A DNA stretch of 64,000 nucleotides from Membranipora membranacea (Eukaryota; Bryozoa; Gymnolaemata; Cheilostomatida; Membraniporidae), in contig OU612066.1 in NCBI GenBank assembly GCA_914767715.1, positions 16,187,001 through 16,251,000 of the forward strand. Reading direction: 5' to 3'. The first letter of the stretch is position 1; every line of letters starts with the position of its first letter. Position numbers and translations under genes: made by a program. Shown in pieces: positions 20,828 to 33,408 of this stretch. The notes beneath the pieces were generated by a model. The model ran no database searches, was not told the origin of the DNA, and saw nothing but the letters and a program-made list of their open reading frames with translations.

Positions 20828-23800
20828 TCATCCTGATACGAGCTGGTAGAACTGTAATGAGCACTCATCATATTTAGCGATAATCAGGGTGTCATCATAG
20901 ACATCTAAGTCGAAATTTTCGGTATTGTCTCCTCTCTCTCCACAAATCTCTCCTACCTCCTCTCCTGAAAAAGATAAGGGAAAAATGGGAAAATATGGTA
21001 TGACATGGGTCACCAGACAAGGAGTACCATAGTTATGAGTGCTGTGTTACCTTCAATCTTATTCGAAGACCCGAATAGTTTTTCCTCACCTGGAAGCATA
21101 AGGAATATGAAATTAGCAACTTTTAAAAATACTAATGGCTCACCTAACCATAACCTGAATTCATGAGGTGATAAAGTGAGACATCAAACCAGTAACAACA
21201 AGCATGTATTATAAGCACATAGTAAAATTACCTGTATCCACATCCAGTATCCATATCCTTGTTTCTGAGTTATAGTTAGACACTAGTACATATCTGTTGT
21301 TGTAGCAGACGACTCCTTGTGGTCCGGTCACATGATTAGATGTCCACATCACCTCTCCACTGTCTATGTTCACTCTGTGTACACTGCTTGAACCGTAGTC
21401 AGATAAGATAACAGAGTCATCTCCACACACAGCTAATGCTAATGAATTATAGTTGGTTGACATACCAGGAACTTTAATCTGTTTTATAAGCTGACCTTGA
21501 AGAGTGTAAACTGTTAGAGAAGATCCATCTGGAACGACCACCTTCTCATTTACTACTCTGAGCTTATTAAAGTTATTACTGTTACTGTTATGGGACCAGG
21601 ACCTCTTTAGTTTACCTTCTAAGTCATATACATATACCTTACTGGTATTATGTGGTAACACATATAGCTCATTATTATATACTTGTACACTTGATACATG
21701 ACCACCAACATTCACAAACTCAGACACTGTGCTGGTATTTACAGGGTCACTGACCCTCATAATTTTTTCATTACCAAGTCCAGCATAAATGTAATTCTGG
21801 TATTTAGTAACAGATCTGACATAATAGGGGAGTTGGACAGTATTGATCAATTTCATAGAAGCTGGAGGATTGTTATTGGCTAAGAGAGGCAAAAGCCTTC
21901 GAGATGATTGTGAAATTTCGACAGCAAGCTGACCGTCTGCGCAATCTGAAAATAAATACAGATAAATCATTCATAGCTCCATACTCCAGAGGAAGCAGCG
22001 ATTGATTGATAACATTGATTGTCAAAAGCAATTCATGTAGCAAGGGACAAGTTGGTATAGGAAATTTGGCACTAACTAATGAATAGCCATCCCTAGGAAT
22101 TCATCAGCAGAATTTTGATATTTACGTCACCTTAGGAAGCTTATACTGTTTGAGTTAAGGTTGTTACTGAGTGATGAAAACTATAAGAATATCATAACTT
22201 AAAACACCGAGCAACACTAAGTGGTGTCTCATTTTGGAGTGGCATTTCAGGTAAGAAAAAAAGTATCAAACCTTTGACACAGAGCTGGACATGATTAGAT
22301 GAAGGTTTATATTGAGGGATCTTCATATTCATCAGTTCATCTATAAGTTTCTCTGTCTCTTTGTATCCACCTGCCACGTCTACCTGGTAAAATATAAGAA
22401 TTGATAATTAGGTGAGGGGAGATCTGAGGGAGGCGGACTTTATCAACCAACAATCTGTGGGAGCAAAAATAGGTGAGGGGAGGGGTCTGAGAGAGCCTTA
22501 GTATGTGAGAAACCAAAACAGGAATCAAAGTCTATGAAGGCAGTGAAGATAATCCTGGTCATGTGCAATGATTTATTTTATGTTAAATTATTGGAATTTC
22601 AAATACTGTTTGATCTACAGGTGAAGGTCTCAATGATATCTTTATCAGGGTATCTTTGGCAATATGAAACAAGATGATAACTGATCCATATAGATATGCT
22701 TCATAGTAGCTAGCTACCTCATGATAGGTGTAAAGTCTCTTATCTATTCTGGCTACTTGTCTGCTGAGTTTATCAAGCAGGCTCCCGATCTCATCATCCA
22801 GAAAACTCGTCACCTCAATCCTTGATTTATTTCTGAGTTCCATTAGTTTCTCCTCAAGCTCAGCATATTGCTGCATAAGTCCTGCAACCTGAGGGGCAAT
22901 GTGAAAGGACAACAATCATTCAAGTATGGTTCTTCTTTTGTTGATTCTACGTTAGGTCTGTTTCAACATATTTATCTAATAAAAAATTACATAAGCCTCA
23001 GATCTCACTTTTCAATTCTTTATTTTCAGTTCTAGCTTATGAGCTATTCACAGTGGCCAAGTTATTTCTCATAATAGCTGTGTCAAAATGTGAAGATAAC
23101 AGACAACTGGTCTTACTGATCCACCCAGCAAATATTTAAGAGTTATGCTCTTTTGCCCTATATCTAGACAACTCCGTAATCCTGATGCAACTCAACTGGC
23201 ACAACTTCAACAGACACCAACTTACTAACTGTTTAGTTGGCAAAAAACACCATAAACTGGGAGTTGCCCTCCTTTCCTCAAAAAGGTGGGCTATGGAGTT
23301 GCTACAGACCTGTTTATCTCTGGCATCATGTAGCTTGTCAACCAATTCTTGAGTTTCTGTATCCCAGTCTGATATGACAGCTGTTAGCTGTTTAGAAATC
23401 CCTAACAGGTGCTCTTCTTTATCGAAAATCCATACTTTCTTACCATTTACCATCTCGATAAGCTTTGCGACCATGTTGGATATTGACCGAAGATCATGCC
23501 TGTAACCTAGGGTAAATATTTATCATATCAAGCATAGAAAGTGTTATAGACAATGACTTAGACCTTGTATGAAATTTCAAACATGGCTAGGTGTCACTGA
23601 TGTTTATAGGGTCAAACCATGGTTAATAGAATTAGAATCTGATATCCATGTTGAAAAGACTTTTGATCAATTTGCCAAACCAATCTCATGACAGGAAAGT
23701 ATTTGATGAATCTGAAACACGTTATCATCTTACTAACCATCGTTGCAGGGATCCAATTGGTCGATACAGTCCCCGCAGAACATTTTGGGACATTTTACAC

Positions 23801-25329
23801 AAATCATAGAGTAGGATTTCTTAGGATGTTTCTCGCAGTTTCTTGATTCCATCTTTCTGTAATCTCTCTTATACTCATCCATTCTGATACGCATGTGGTC
23901 GTCCAGTGCATCATTGTGACTCTACAACAGGGAAAACCATCATTGAACTAATTGGCTATTTCTGACTGCAAGATAACCTTGTGACATAGTCATCTCTGCA
24001 GCACGTCAATGGTGGCGCTGCTTTACATCAAGAAAGACAACTCCAAGACTCCAAGGTTATGAGATAGCAAAGCAAAATAATTCCATTATATTGTTTTTTT
24101 CCAATTTAGGTACTCATTTCATGTGAATTAATTCAGGCCCTCCGCTGCAGACTAACATATGCTGGCTACTAGATCTTTCGTGTATTTGGCATATGATGTG
24201 TCTTATAGGAGACATTTACAGTGCATGAAAAGTATTGCAGCCTCAGAATACCACGTATAGTAGTACATTGTGAATGTATCAGGTCTGAAGAGTAACCAAA
24301 ATATTATAAACAAGTCTTGTGGAAAGTGGAATAGACCAGCAGTGGTATTTCACATATTCTAATCAGTTTTGGTTTGATTATGGTGAGCGTTATTTGTTAT
24401 ATCAGCTACTTCACACCTGAAAAATACAGTGAATCGAACAAACTAACCTTTTCATGAGGAGTACAGAATTTTTTTGAACAAATGACACAGTAAATTTGAG
24501 CCAGTCTTCTCCTATCCTCTTTTCTCATACAAACATCACAGCAGAGAAACTTGTCTAGTGGCGCACCTGCTGATGGGATGTCATCTATACATTCATCAAA
24601 CACAGTTCTAAAACAATGAACATTAACATTATCACCTTAGCAAACACAACTGTTTATAGTCATTGGTATAAGTTGACATTTCATGGTATTTTATAGGAGT
24701 GCCAAAAAAACCACCGATCTACCCTTGCCCTACCTGTGACAACCCCTACCACCTGTGAGTTGTATCATCTACGAGGCAGGTACTTTCAAAGTCAAGGCAG
24801 GTGCTTTCTTGACACCTCTTTTAGGGCAACAAGCAGTATACCAGTTGAAGTCATAGATTAGAAATTTGTTAGTTTTAATTCATGTGGTTGTATCAGACAC
24901 TAGGTATTAGTTGCTGATGGTGATTCAACTTCTGCCCCAGTTGCTCCATGTAATGAGCACACTTTGAGCACCTATAACACCAAGAGATCGGCGTCTGCAG
25001 AGAAATATGAACTCAAGTCACATTCAACGCCTGGGACACTTGTACGCTGGGTGCCGCAAATAATTGAAACAGCAACTACCCACGTCGATACACTTCAGTC
25101 ACAAACATGGCTTATGGGCAAAAATACAATAATCATGAATAATATAGTAGTAAATAACAAATTACCTGCATAGCGGACATTTTACAATCTCGGTCACTTC
25201 AGAGTCTTTGGTCAGACATGTGACGCAGTAGATGTGGTTAGGATTACATGGTAGTCGCTTCAGTGCTTCATTTTCGAAGCATAATCCACATTCCAAAAAG
25301 GTTTCTTCCTTAGAGTCTGTTGCTGCCAT
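20828..25329 (-). CDS. TRIM-B: complete RING/B-box/B-box/coiled-coil/beta-propeller protein (about 625 aa)
   Basis: Nine exons on the minus strand: 25166-25329, 24448-24607, 23738-23921, 23310-23506, 22718-22888, 22272-22383, 21232-21945, 21051-21089 and 20828-20964. They sum to 1,878 bp with consistent phases and no internal stop. RING lies at residues 14-54 (CGLC, CNPNH, YCVTC, CPLC); B-box 1 at about 77-110; B-box 2 at about 137-173 (CEKH, CVKC, CGDC); coiled coil at about 175-310. The 714-bp exon encodes residues 330-567, a run of beta-propeller blades (short Tyr/Val strands, repeats such as KVYVYDLEGK, RIWILDVDTG) resembling NHL-type domains of TRIM2/3/71-like proteins, though blades are poorly conserved. 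Expected role: cytosolic ubiquitin ligase whose propeller binds a target. The target and any immune role are inference. Confidence 0.9.
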
Positions 25330-26380
25330 TATTCACAGAGCTAAAAAACAAGTGGTACACTTGTGATCGATATTCTAAACAATGTATGCAAGGGCTTTCT
25401 TTGATGTTAGTAAGTAAAGCCTTACGCGGTAGTCTTATAGTAAGTCTTACCAAGAGTTTAACTCCTTGGTCTTACGTCCAACCTGGAAATAAAATGGAAA
25501 CAAGTAAAACTTTGGCCTTTAATTGTAATTACGGCATAAGCATGCTTCTGAGCGAGAAATAAAATGAAATGTATTATCTGGCCACTATAGTATATAGGGT
25601 CTTTTGATGCAAAAATGCAGCAACGGGCAATATTTACATATACTGTTACTAGTACACTTGCTCTGTGTGCTTTAGTAGTTTCCTTTTTAGTCTGAGCCCT
25701 GTCTGTTATTTATCAGCTGGATGATGATGAAAGCTTGTCAAGACAGGCTATTTTCAAGCAAAAGTTACCAAAAGATGAATTTTGTCCTACCTTAGCCCAG
25801 GCTAGTCCTACCTACTATAGTGCCTAGTATCAGTCTAGATAAAATAATATATATAGTAAGTATTAGTAATAGTATTGGGCTCAATTATGCATCATGATCA
25901 TTCATGTTACTCCCAGTGTCAAATGACATGTGACTCACTTTGCCTTGATATTAACACTCTCACAGATGAATTGACTTCTTTCACTTCACCAATAGCTCAA
26001 TGAACTGAAGAGATAGTACATGGAAAAGATAGAGTCTACAGCATAGAAATAGAGTCTATAGTATATGGTCTAAAGAGTTGCTTCCCATTTACTCCCAATC
26101 TCTAGTCAGTTTCACTTCAACTACCTGCACATGATTTCCTGTGTTCAGTGCGCAGGAGCTCTTATAAGGTTGTAGTTGTGCCCCTCTGTCTATGGGAAGG
26201 ACAACTCATAGAAAATCTCAACCACATAGATTACAATCTGTGGCGATCTTACTCTTCCCTGGTATACAGTTGTGTCAGGGCAGGAGGGATATACATGTCC
26301 TATATACATATACACATATATACACATGACATACATGTTTTATAGAAATGTAAAGCAGAATAGGAAAATGAGCAATCAAC
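25330..26380. other. TRIM-B upstream region, no gene seen
   Basis: Nearly identical to the matching part of unit 3 and, apart from the LINE insertion, to unit 1. It contains the empty CR1 insertion site near 26,058 and a small TA/CA-rich run near 26,296-26,330. No coding exon is supported. Confidence 0.5.
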
Positions 26381-28274
26381 TTGGTCATCAGCCAGAAGGA
26401 GCATTGCAGATTTAACCTAGTTCGATTCACAGGAGCAGATGATATGTGTGAGGCTTTTAATAAAGCTTTTGAGTCAGAGGTCTTGGCTAAGTCAATGACT
26501 GAGGCTGTCACCATCTTGCTGCATAAAGGCGGCGATCAATCTGATCCCAAAAACAAAAGACCAATATCGCTACTTAATGTTGACTATTAGGTATTAGCAA
26601 AAAGTTGTAAACAAATGGCTGGGTAAACTTTTACCATCCATAATAAGTAAAGTACAGACATGTGGTGTAAGCGGTGGTAGTATTGTAGACAATTTGATAT
26701 GATTTAGGGACTCTATTGAGTTTACCTGTAAGTTAGGTAATAACGACACTGTATTTGTATCTCTAGATCAAAGCAAGGCGTTTGATATGGTTGACCATAA
26801 AAAAGGCTTGGTGTAGAAAATAAGGTAGTGTGCCTGGTTAAGACTATGTACCAAACCATTTCCACTAGGGTTCAGGTGAATGGTGTGTTATCCGACCCAG
26901 TATCTATCACAAGAGGGGTTAGACAAGGGTGCCCTTTGTCCACATCCTTGTATGTTATATACATTGAGGCGATATTGAGAGCCATCACACAGTGCAGGGT
27001 TCTGTCTGGCTGCCCTTTGCCTGGCCCTGACATTTGCAAATATTTGGCCTATGCGGATGATCTCTAGGTAGCTTGTCATGCTTCTGAGGCTAAGGACACA
27101 GGTAGTCTACTGAATAGGAGTAAAACAGAAATTCTTGCATCAGTTTCAACTGCTGAAAGATATGTAGAGTCATTGAGCGAGTACTGGCAAGACCGCACAA
27201 GATTTTTGGGTTTGGACTTTTCAATGGACCAGTTCATAGATATGGCATCATATAACTGGAGCAAGGTATTCGAGAGAGCTAGGGAAAAGATTGAGGGATA
27301 CAAATTGAGGAGACTGACCATTCCCGGGAAGATAGTTCTTCTCAACACGGCTGTTTTCCCAATGTTTTACTATTTGGCTAGTACATTTCTACCCCCAGGT
27401 GTAGTTTTAGAAAGTTTGTCACGTTTGACCCTTGAGCTCATCTTGTCCCCTGCCAAAAGGAAAATGGTAGACAAAAGCTTTTACTTTTTGCCCAAAGACA
27501 AAGGGGGCAGGGCCCTTGAGTCTGTTTCATATCTGCTGTCTAAGGCACAGAGTGTTTTTTTCTAACGACTTGTTACGCTGTGTTTCAGAGGATTTTGAGC
27601 ATCGCCGAAAGTCTTGTTTTAAGTACTTTTTTTCTGTGCGATGAGGGATTTCTTTCCAACACAACACAACATATATTAGGACTAAAGAAGTTGTGCCCAT
27701 ATTATGGGTTCATTCAGCTGTATAGAGACATTTCTGATAAATTGGGAGTTATTCTCCCTTTTATACCAAGCCATGTATATCAATGGTTGCTCGAGCTCAT
27801 AGACTTTCCTAGTCAGCTACGAGTCAAGGTCTCACCAGGGCTTTCGGAGGAGAAGCAGATCTTGGTGTTGCGGTCTGTTCATTCTGGAACGCTCAGCGCT
27901 AGGTATCGAGATTTCATGTGGAGATTCTCATCTGGTACCTTGAAAACTGGAGAAGTCCTAGCAAGATGGAATATGCCTTGTGTGAACACTGAGTGTGTCT
28001 ACTGTAAAGGGGGGCTGGAGAGAGTCACACACCTCTTTGTAACTTGTAAAGAACTGCAGCCAGCCCGTGACCTCCTGGTCTGGTATGCACAACGGTTTTT
28101 TGATATGGAGATAGATACAGCTATTTGGTGTGTGGTTTTCTTTCCCAGCAGCCACTCTTAATGACTGATCCGAAATTTGCGTTCGTTGCCAACTCTTTGG
28201 TGAGCCACGGGACAACCTTTTCTGCCGCTAGTGTGTGTTCAGGCAATCGCTGTCTGCATGAGAATTTGTGGTGA
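26381..28274 (+). pseudogene. L1/Tx1-like LINE remnant, unit 2 copy
   Basis: Same truncated reverse-transcriptase remnant as at 8,176. The AYADDL motif is again followed directly by TAG (27065-27067). This copy has a one-base shorter A-run after the SKAFDMVDH motif, which shifts the frame. It keeps the 30-bp segment that unit 1 lost. Not functional. Confidence 0.85.
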
Positions 28275-31200
28275 GTCGGTCACAGCACTCCTAGCAAACT
28301 CTAATACCATAGCCAACCCTTAAACAAATCTCATCTCACTAATTTTCCTGCCCTTCACAAACATTATTTCCGTGGCTCAGTAGACAGTTGAAGAGGGCGA
28401 TATGGGTTCAATCCCCATTTTGTCCAAGTTTCTGGTCGTCCTGATTATCATAGTTTTGATAACAAAGAGGCTTTATAGACCATTATTTTGTCGATGTTCT
28501 GGGATGCCTCAAACAGGATTCACAGGAGCATGTAATCATACCTCAAACTAGCTAGATAGGCTGGCGCAACTGACCCTAGCCCTGCCATAATGTTGACCTT
28601 ATAATCTGATAACGCTAAATCACTAATCCTAATGGCATAGAACGGTTTCACTGTCGTAAGGGTTTGCATCATATTGCCTGCTGTAATACATATCCCACAC
28701 CTGCCACAGATCTTACAACGCCAGTGACGGTTTTTAGTGCCCATTAACAGCATTGCCGCTGAAATAAGCCTGGGGATCCTTATATGAGAGATCTTAATCA
28801 CACTTGTGACAGAGGTTTTTCTGTAGTTAAACTTAGTTTGTTGACACAACTGGAGACTAACACACAAACATCAAAACTGAAAATATTTTTTTTTACAAAG
28901 CACAGATTGGACTTCAAATCTTCAAGAGAAATATACTGTATCATTTTGAATGAATGGTTATAACCAATCAATCAGTATTCAAAAGTGCCCTTTGAATCTA
29001 CTGGGACCTTAGCATATCTCTCTACACTAAAATTTTTTCCTATCATTTCTCATCACTTTCATCATGGTGCCTCGATTAAATTTCCATCAAGTCAGGAAGT
29101 CCTAGTCTTTTTGACCTAGCTACTTTTACTCAGAAGCTTATCACTGTTGGCCAGGCCATTTTCCTGAATTAGGATGGTTTCCCTTCAGTCACCTGATTTT
29201 CTATGTTTTATGCGCAGTCATTTGCATCACATATCAAAATCGTGTTTGGCCGAATGATTTAAAGGAGGCACAACTTGAAATAATTGAACCCAATCACCAA
29301 AAAACTGAGTGTGGGTGTGCTGGTTGGATGATCAAATGCAACTCCTTGTTCAACTACTTAATTGTGGGTTTTGTGATGAAGAACCCCATGAGATTCTCTA
29401 ACCAGTTTCATCTATATCTGTATATCTACATCTAAACTTCGCCATGAGGGCGACTTAACCCTACCTGATATTATATATTATATACACTCGGTCCAAAATT
29501 GCGCACACATAAAATTAAAAGGGAATTTTTCATAGGATGATTGATATCAAAGATTATAGTTGCGGGAGCCCCATTCATAATCATAATTAAATCTTGCATG
29601 AGCTGATCGCCCAATGGGGTTATGTTTTTCTGAGTAATCTCCCTTGATTAGTTACACCATACTTTTGCAAAGTTTTATATAAGCCATAAAGGAAGTAGAT
29701 GAGACCTTTTACTATAAAAACTCCTTGGTTTCAGCTAACTACAATTTGATCTACTTATTCGGTAATCCAAAGATTTTACCTATAAGCTGAATTAAAAAAG
29801 TATTCAAAAATCTTAATTTTTAATACAATTAAAATTAAATAACAATATGTTAACATATAAAAACTTATCAATCACATTGAAATTCAGTGTAAGGAAAGGA
29901 GGTGTCTAAAAATAAACAGCTAAAATTGTTTTGCAAACAATTTCTATAAATATATGAAATGATTGTAGTAAATATAGAATTGTTTTGTATTACAATAATG
30001 TTGAAAATATATATGTTTTTCTGAATTTCTTTTCTGCAATCGATATTTTCAGGTTGGATTTATGTAATATTCAAAATTTAAAGCTGGAATATTTATTATT
30101 TCTTTTTATTTAAATGATATATTTATTATAGTTTATTCAATTATATTCGCAATCAGATTTTGTCCAATAAATGAGTCAGCATAATTCGTCCATTTAATTT
30201 GTCATTTTGTTTCTATTTTAAGTTCCCTGGCTGCCAGACCAAAAAGTGTGATCTTGTATTGTTGGTTGCATCTCTGATAATGTAGTCTCGCACAGATTGT
30301 CGATTGAGTTTATGATGGATGGCTAATTGGCGATGTCATCATTAGTGCAAATTAAAATGGTTGTCCTTTCCATGCCACATATGAGGTACACAGCCTGAGT
30401 CTCGTTGTCCTATAATGTGGCGGAACTCCCCCAACAATTTTTTTCAGTTGATACAGCCATATAATATAGTGCAACTAACATGTTATAACTGTGGTATATT
30501 CATATTCATACATATTATATTTAAATAAAGGGTTCTCCCCATGCTCCCTCCTTGCCTATTTTACTCTGGCCTCCACCGGAATTTGAACTCGGGCTGAGAT
30601 CAAACACTCCAACCGCTCAGCCGCGCTGGGCGGCTGAAGCTTGCAAAGCTCAGTGCCAAATAATCCAGGTGTTTGAAATTTAATGATGTAGTGGGTGTAA
30701 GTAGTTATAGATAGGTACCAAAACAAAACAAGGTAAACCACCAGGTAGTAAAAGAGATGACATGTCAATAAAATTTGTCTTCACCGGGATTTGTACTCGG
30801 TCGGGCCTCTCGCGCAACAAGCATGTTATAATTGTGGTATTCTTATATACAATTGTATATCGTATATATTTGTATATTGTATATTGAATATAATTCTAAA
30901 TATTTGTAAATAATTGTATACAATATATAATTGTATATAATCTATAATTGTATAGAAAAATAATAATTGAATAGAATATATATTTTGTATTTAATATATA
31001 GTTGTATATATTAGATAATTGTATATAATAGATTATTGTATATAATATATAATTGTATATTGTACAAAACAAGTCAAACCACCAAGAAGTAAAATAGACG
31101 AAATGTAAATTCAATAATTTTTTTAGTCAACCTTTTTTGTTTGATTTCAAGCTTTCATGGCACATATCAGACAAAAAATATAAATAGCACACCCTCAACT

Positions 31201-33408
31201 GGTTATACTAAACATATGCGGTAGAACACATGACTGTCATTCAGCCATTTCTTCTATTTTGTTCCAAAACATTCTTTGAAAAAGTGATATGGGGCACTGG
31301 TTATGGTTTTTCTATCCACATGCGTTATCATAACCACAAAACTGAAGTTTTGTGGATAAAAAATCTGTATCGCTTACCTGAGTCTTGATGGATGATCACC
31401 TTCTTCTGTCAGAAGGTCTCCTGCAGTACGGTAATCTATAGTTTCTTTCCGTTAAGGTCCGTAACAACATATCCAGAGTGTCACGTCACGTCACGCTGCA
31501 ATCCTAGCATAGGCATCTGGAGTTACAAGCATGCATATATTGCCCATGTTCAGTATCAACCACCATCATGTCCAGGATCAAATTTGTACTAGGTTCTTAC
31601 TCATACTAACTACAACCTACACACTGATTTTTATCATAAGTTTATATTATATTCTTGGCCAGTAATCAATGCGGTAGGAGTGTTTCTCCACTGCTTTTCA
31701 ATTAAAAAAAGCTGAATTAATTTTTGGTTTTTTTTAATTGAGTTTTTATTTAAATTGGTTTTGCCAAACACCATAGAAAACATCAGATTAGTATTAGTAT
31801 TAGTGATTCAATAATTTTCATAAATATAAAATAGCCCGCAAGAAGTAGTACACAATAATTCACCTCGGTGATTTCCATATTTACTGCTGAAATAAGACTG
31901 ACTACTCTGCTAGTGGTACAAAGGTAGATTCTGTGAAGCACAAGATTCCAACAAATTAATAGCCATGGCAATGAACAGTTTGTCTATATTTGTGACTGAC
32001 TCTCTAAAATGTGTTTGCCTACTTTTTGGTTGTGGCGCCGACAATAGAAAACAATGAGTGCAGCCAATGAACCAATTCAAAATTAGAAACTGTGCAGGGT
32101 CATCCCGCTGATACAATCAGTATGCCACAATTGTGAGCAGAGCAGTTCTCTATCTCCCTTTTCTGTTTCTTTTAACTAATCCAACCATTGAACAGAAAAC
32201 TGAGAGAAGTTTCCAGTCTGTTTGAACATTGGAGTTGTTTTCTCATGAACAAAGGATGCATAACTCTCAATTGGCTCACCAACATATTTATTGGCTACAA
32301 ACTCCAACCTCCCTCACATAAGGTTGATAAGGTGCAGCGAGGCATTTCAACCAGGACTGCTTTCAATTAATGTTTGCAATCTTGTCGATAGTTTTTTTGC
32401 AATCATTCAGGGTCAGTTTATAATCGAGCAATGATATTCCATTCATTCACCTTGACAGAGCACTCACCACTAGAGTGGAACAATGTGACTAAATATACAG
32501 GATGCTGTACAACCATAAACAAATTATGCTTCTTCTTTTTTGTATTGACATTTTATTGTATATATCCATTATTTATCATGTATAATAAAATTTGTTGGAC
32601 ATGAGCAGTCAAAAAATCTCGTTATAAGATAGACATTGGTTGAATATAACATCAGAATTAGATATATAATGAGAATACACAGAATGTGTAGGAACCTGTC
32701 ATAGTACAATTAGTCATCACACAGTATAATTCTATTCGTAGCTGTTTATATTTATTATCATTATACAGGGATGTTTGTAATCACTGGTCATACCAGCGGG
32801 CGGGAGGAGGGGGGTTGGGTCTTTAAATTAAAATTATTCCTCCTTTATTTCTAATTGGTGAAGGTTGCAGGTTGTATCCATCTGAAAATAAGAGAAGCTC
32901 AGATAGACAGTCGCGTTTGTTCTCATCAGGCCGCCATTTAAACAACCATCATTGTTTTGAGTAACGATGATGCCATGAGAGCGACCTAAGACAGTATGGA
33001 AGCATCATATGAATATAATTTAAACCAGGTTTCACTGTGGACAGGTCAAATGTAGGGACATCTACTCATAAGCCTTATATCTCTAGTACTCTGAGGCTCT
33101 AAGGGTAATATAACACTTGGCCCAGAAACCACATTGGTCTTTAGTATGTATATCATAAGATTAGGTGTGTGTCTAGGGACCTCCTTTCCTTTTATTAAGA
33201 TTACATGAAGGATAGTCAATGATATGGTCCCTAGTTAGTCACTCAGATATTTATTTTATCAGTTGGGGAAGCACCCTTCCCCTTCATCTCCCCCTCCCTC
33301 CTAAACTATCAATCAAGGAGACCACATTGGCATGTTTCAGCCTGTTTGAATGCAACACTGCAGTTATATACCATACAGTTTATTGCAGCTTGTTTGTTTT
33401 TTTATCAG
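28275..33408. other. Gene-poor stretch, unit 2
   Basis: Holds the tRNA-like fragment at 28,373-28,415, the unit 2 version of the doubtful minus-strand exons (28,542-28,820 and 31,378-31,470, the latter frameshifted), the tRNA-like head at 30,565-30,640 and an AT-rich tract at 30,837-31,065. A segment of roughly 680 bp at about 31,951-32,628 is shared with unit 3 (from about 54,844) and missing from unit 1. It has a poly-A-signal-like aataaa near its right end and could be an old insertion of unknown type. No gene supported. Confidence 0.45.

Larger units (their letters stand above)
1..22357. repeat. Segmental duplication unit 1 (left-truncated)
   Basis: Bases 1-60 align with 22,358 and 45,246 onward, and the same order of features follows in all three places. 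Unit 1 starts inside the TRIM-A gene, so the array continues to the left of the window. Unit-specific differences are the CR1-like LINE (about 4,009-7,817), a roughly 280-bp extra segment near 12,990-13,272, the tRNA-derived pair at 17,677-18,307, and the absence of a roughly 680-bp segment present in units 2 and 3. Boundaries are my choice of register, because any point in the period could serve as the start. Confidence 0.93.
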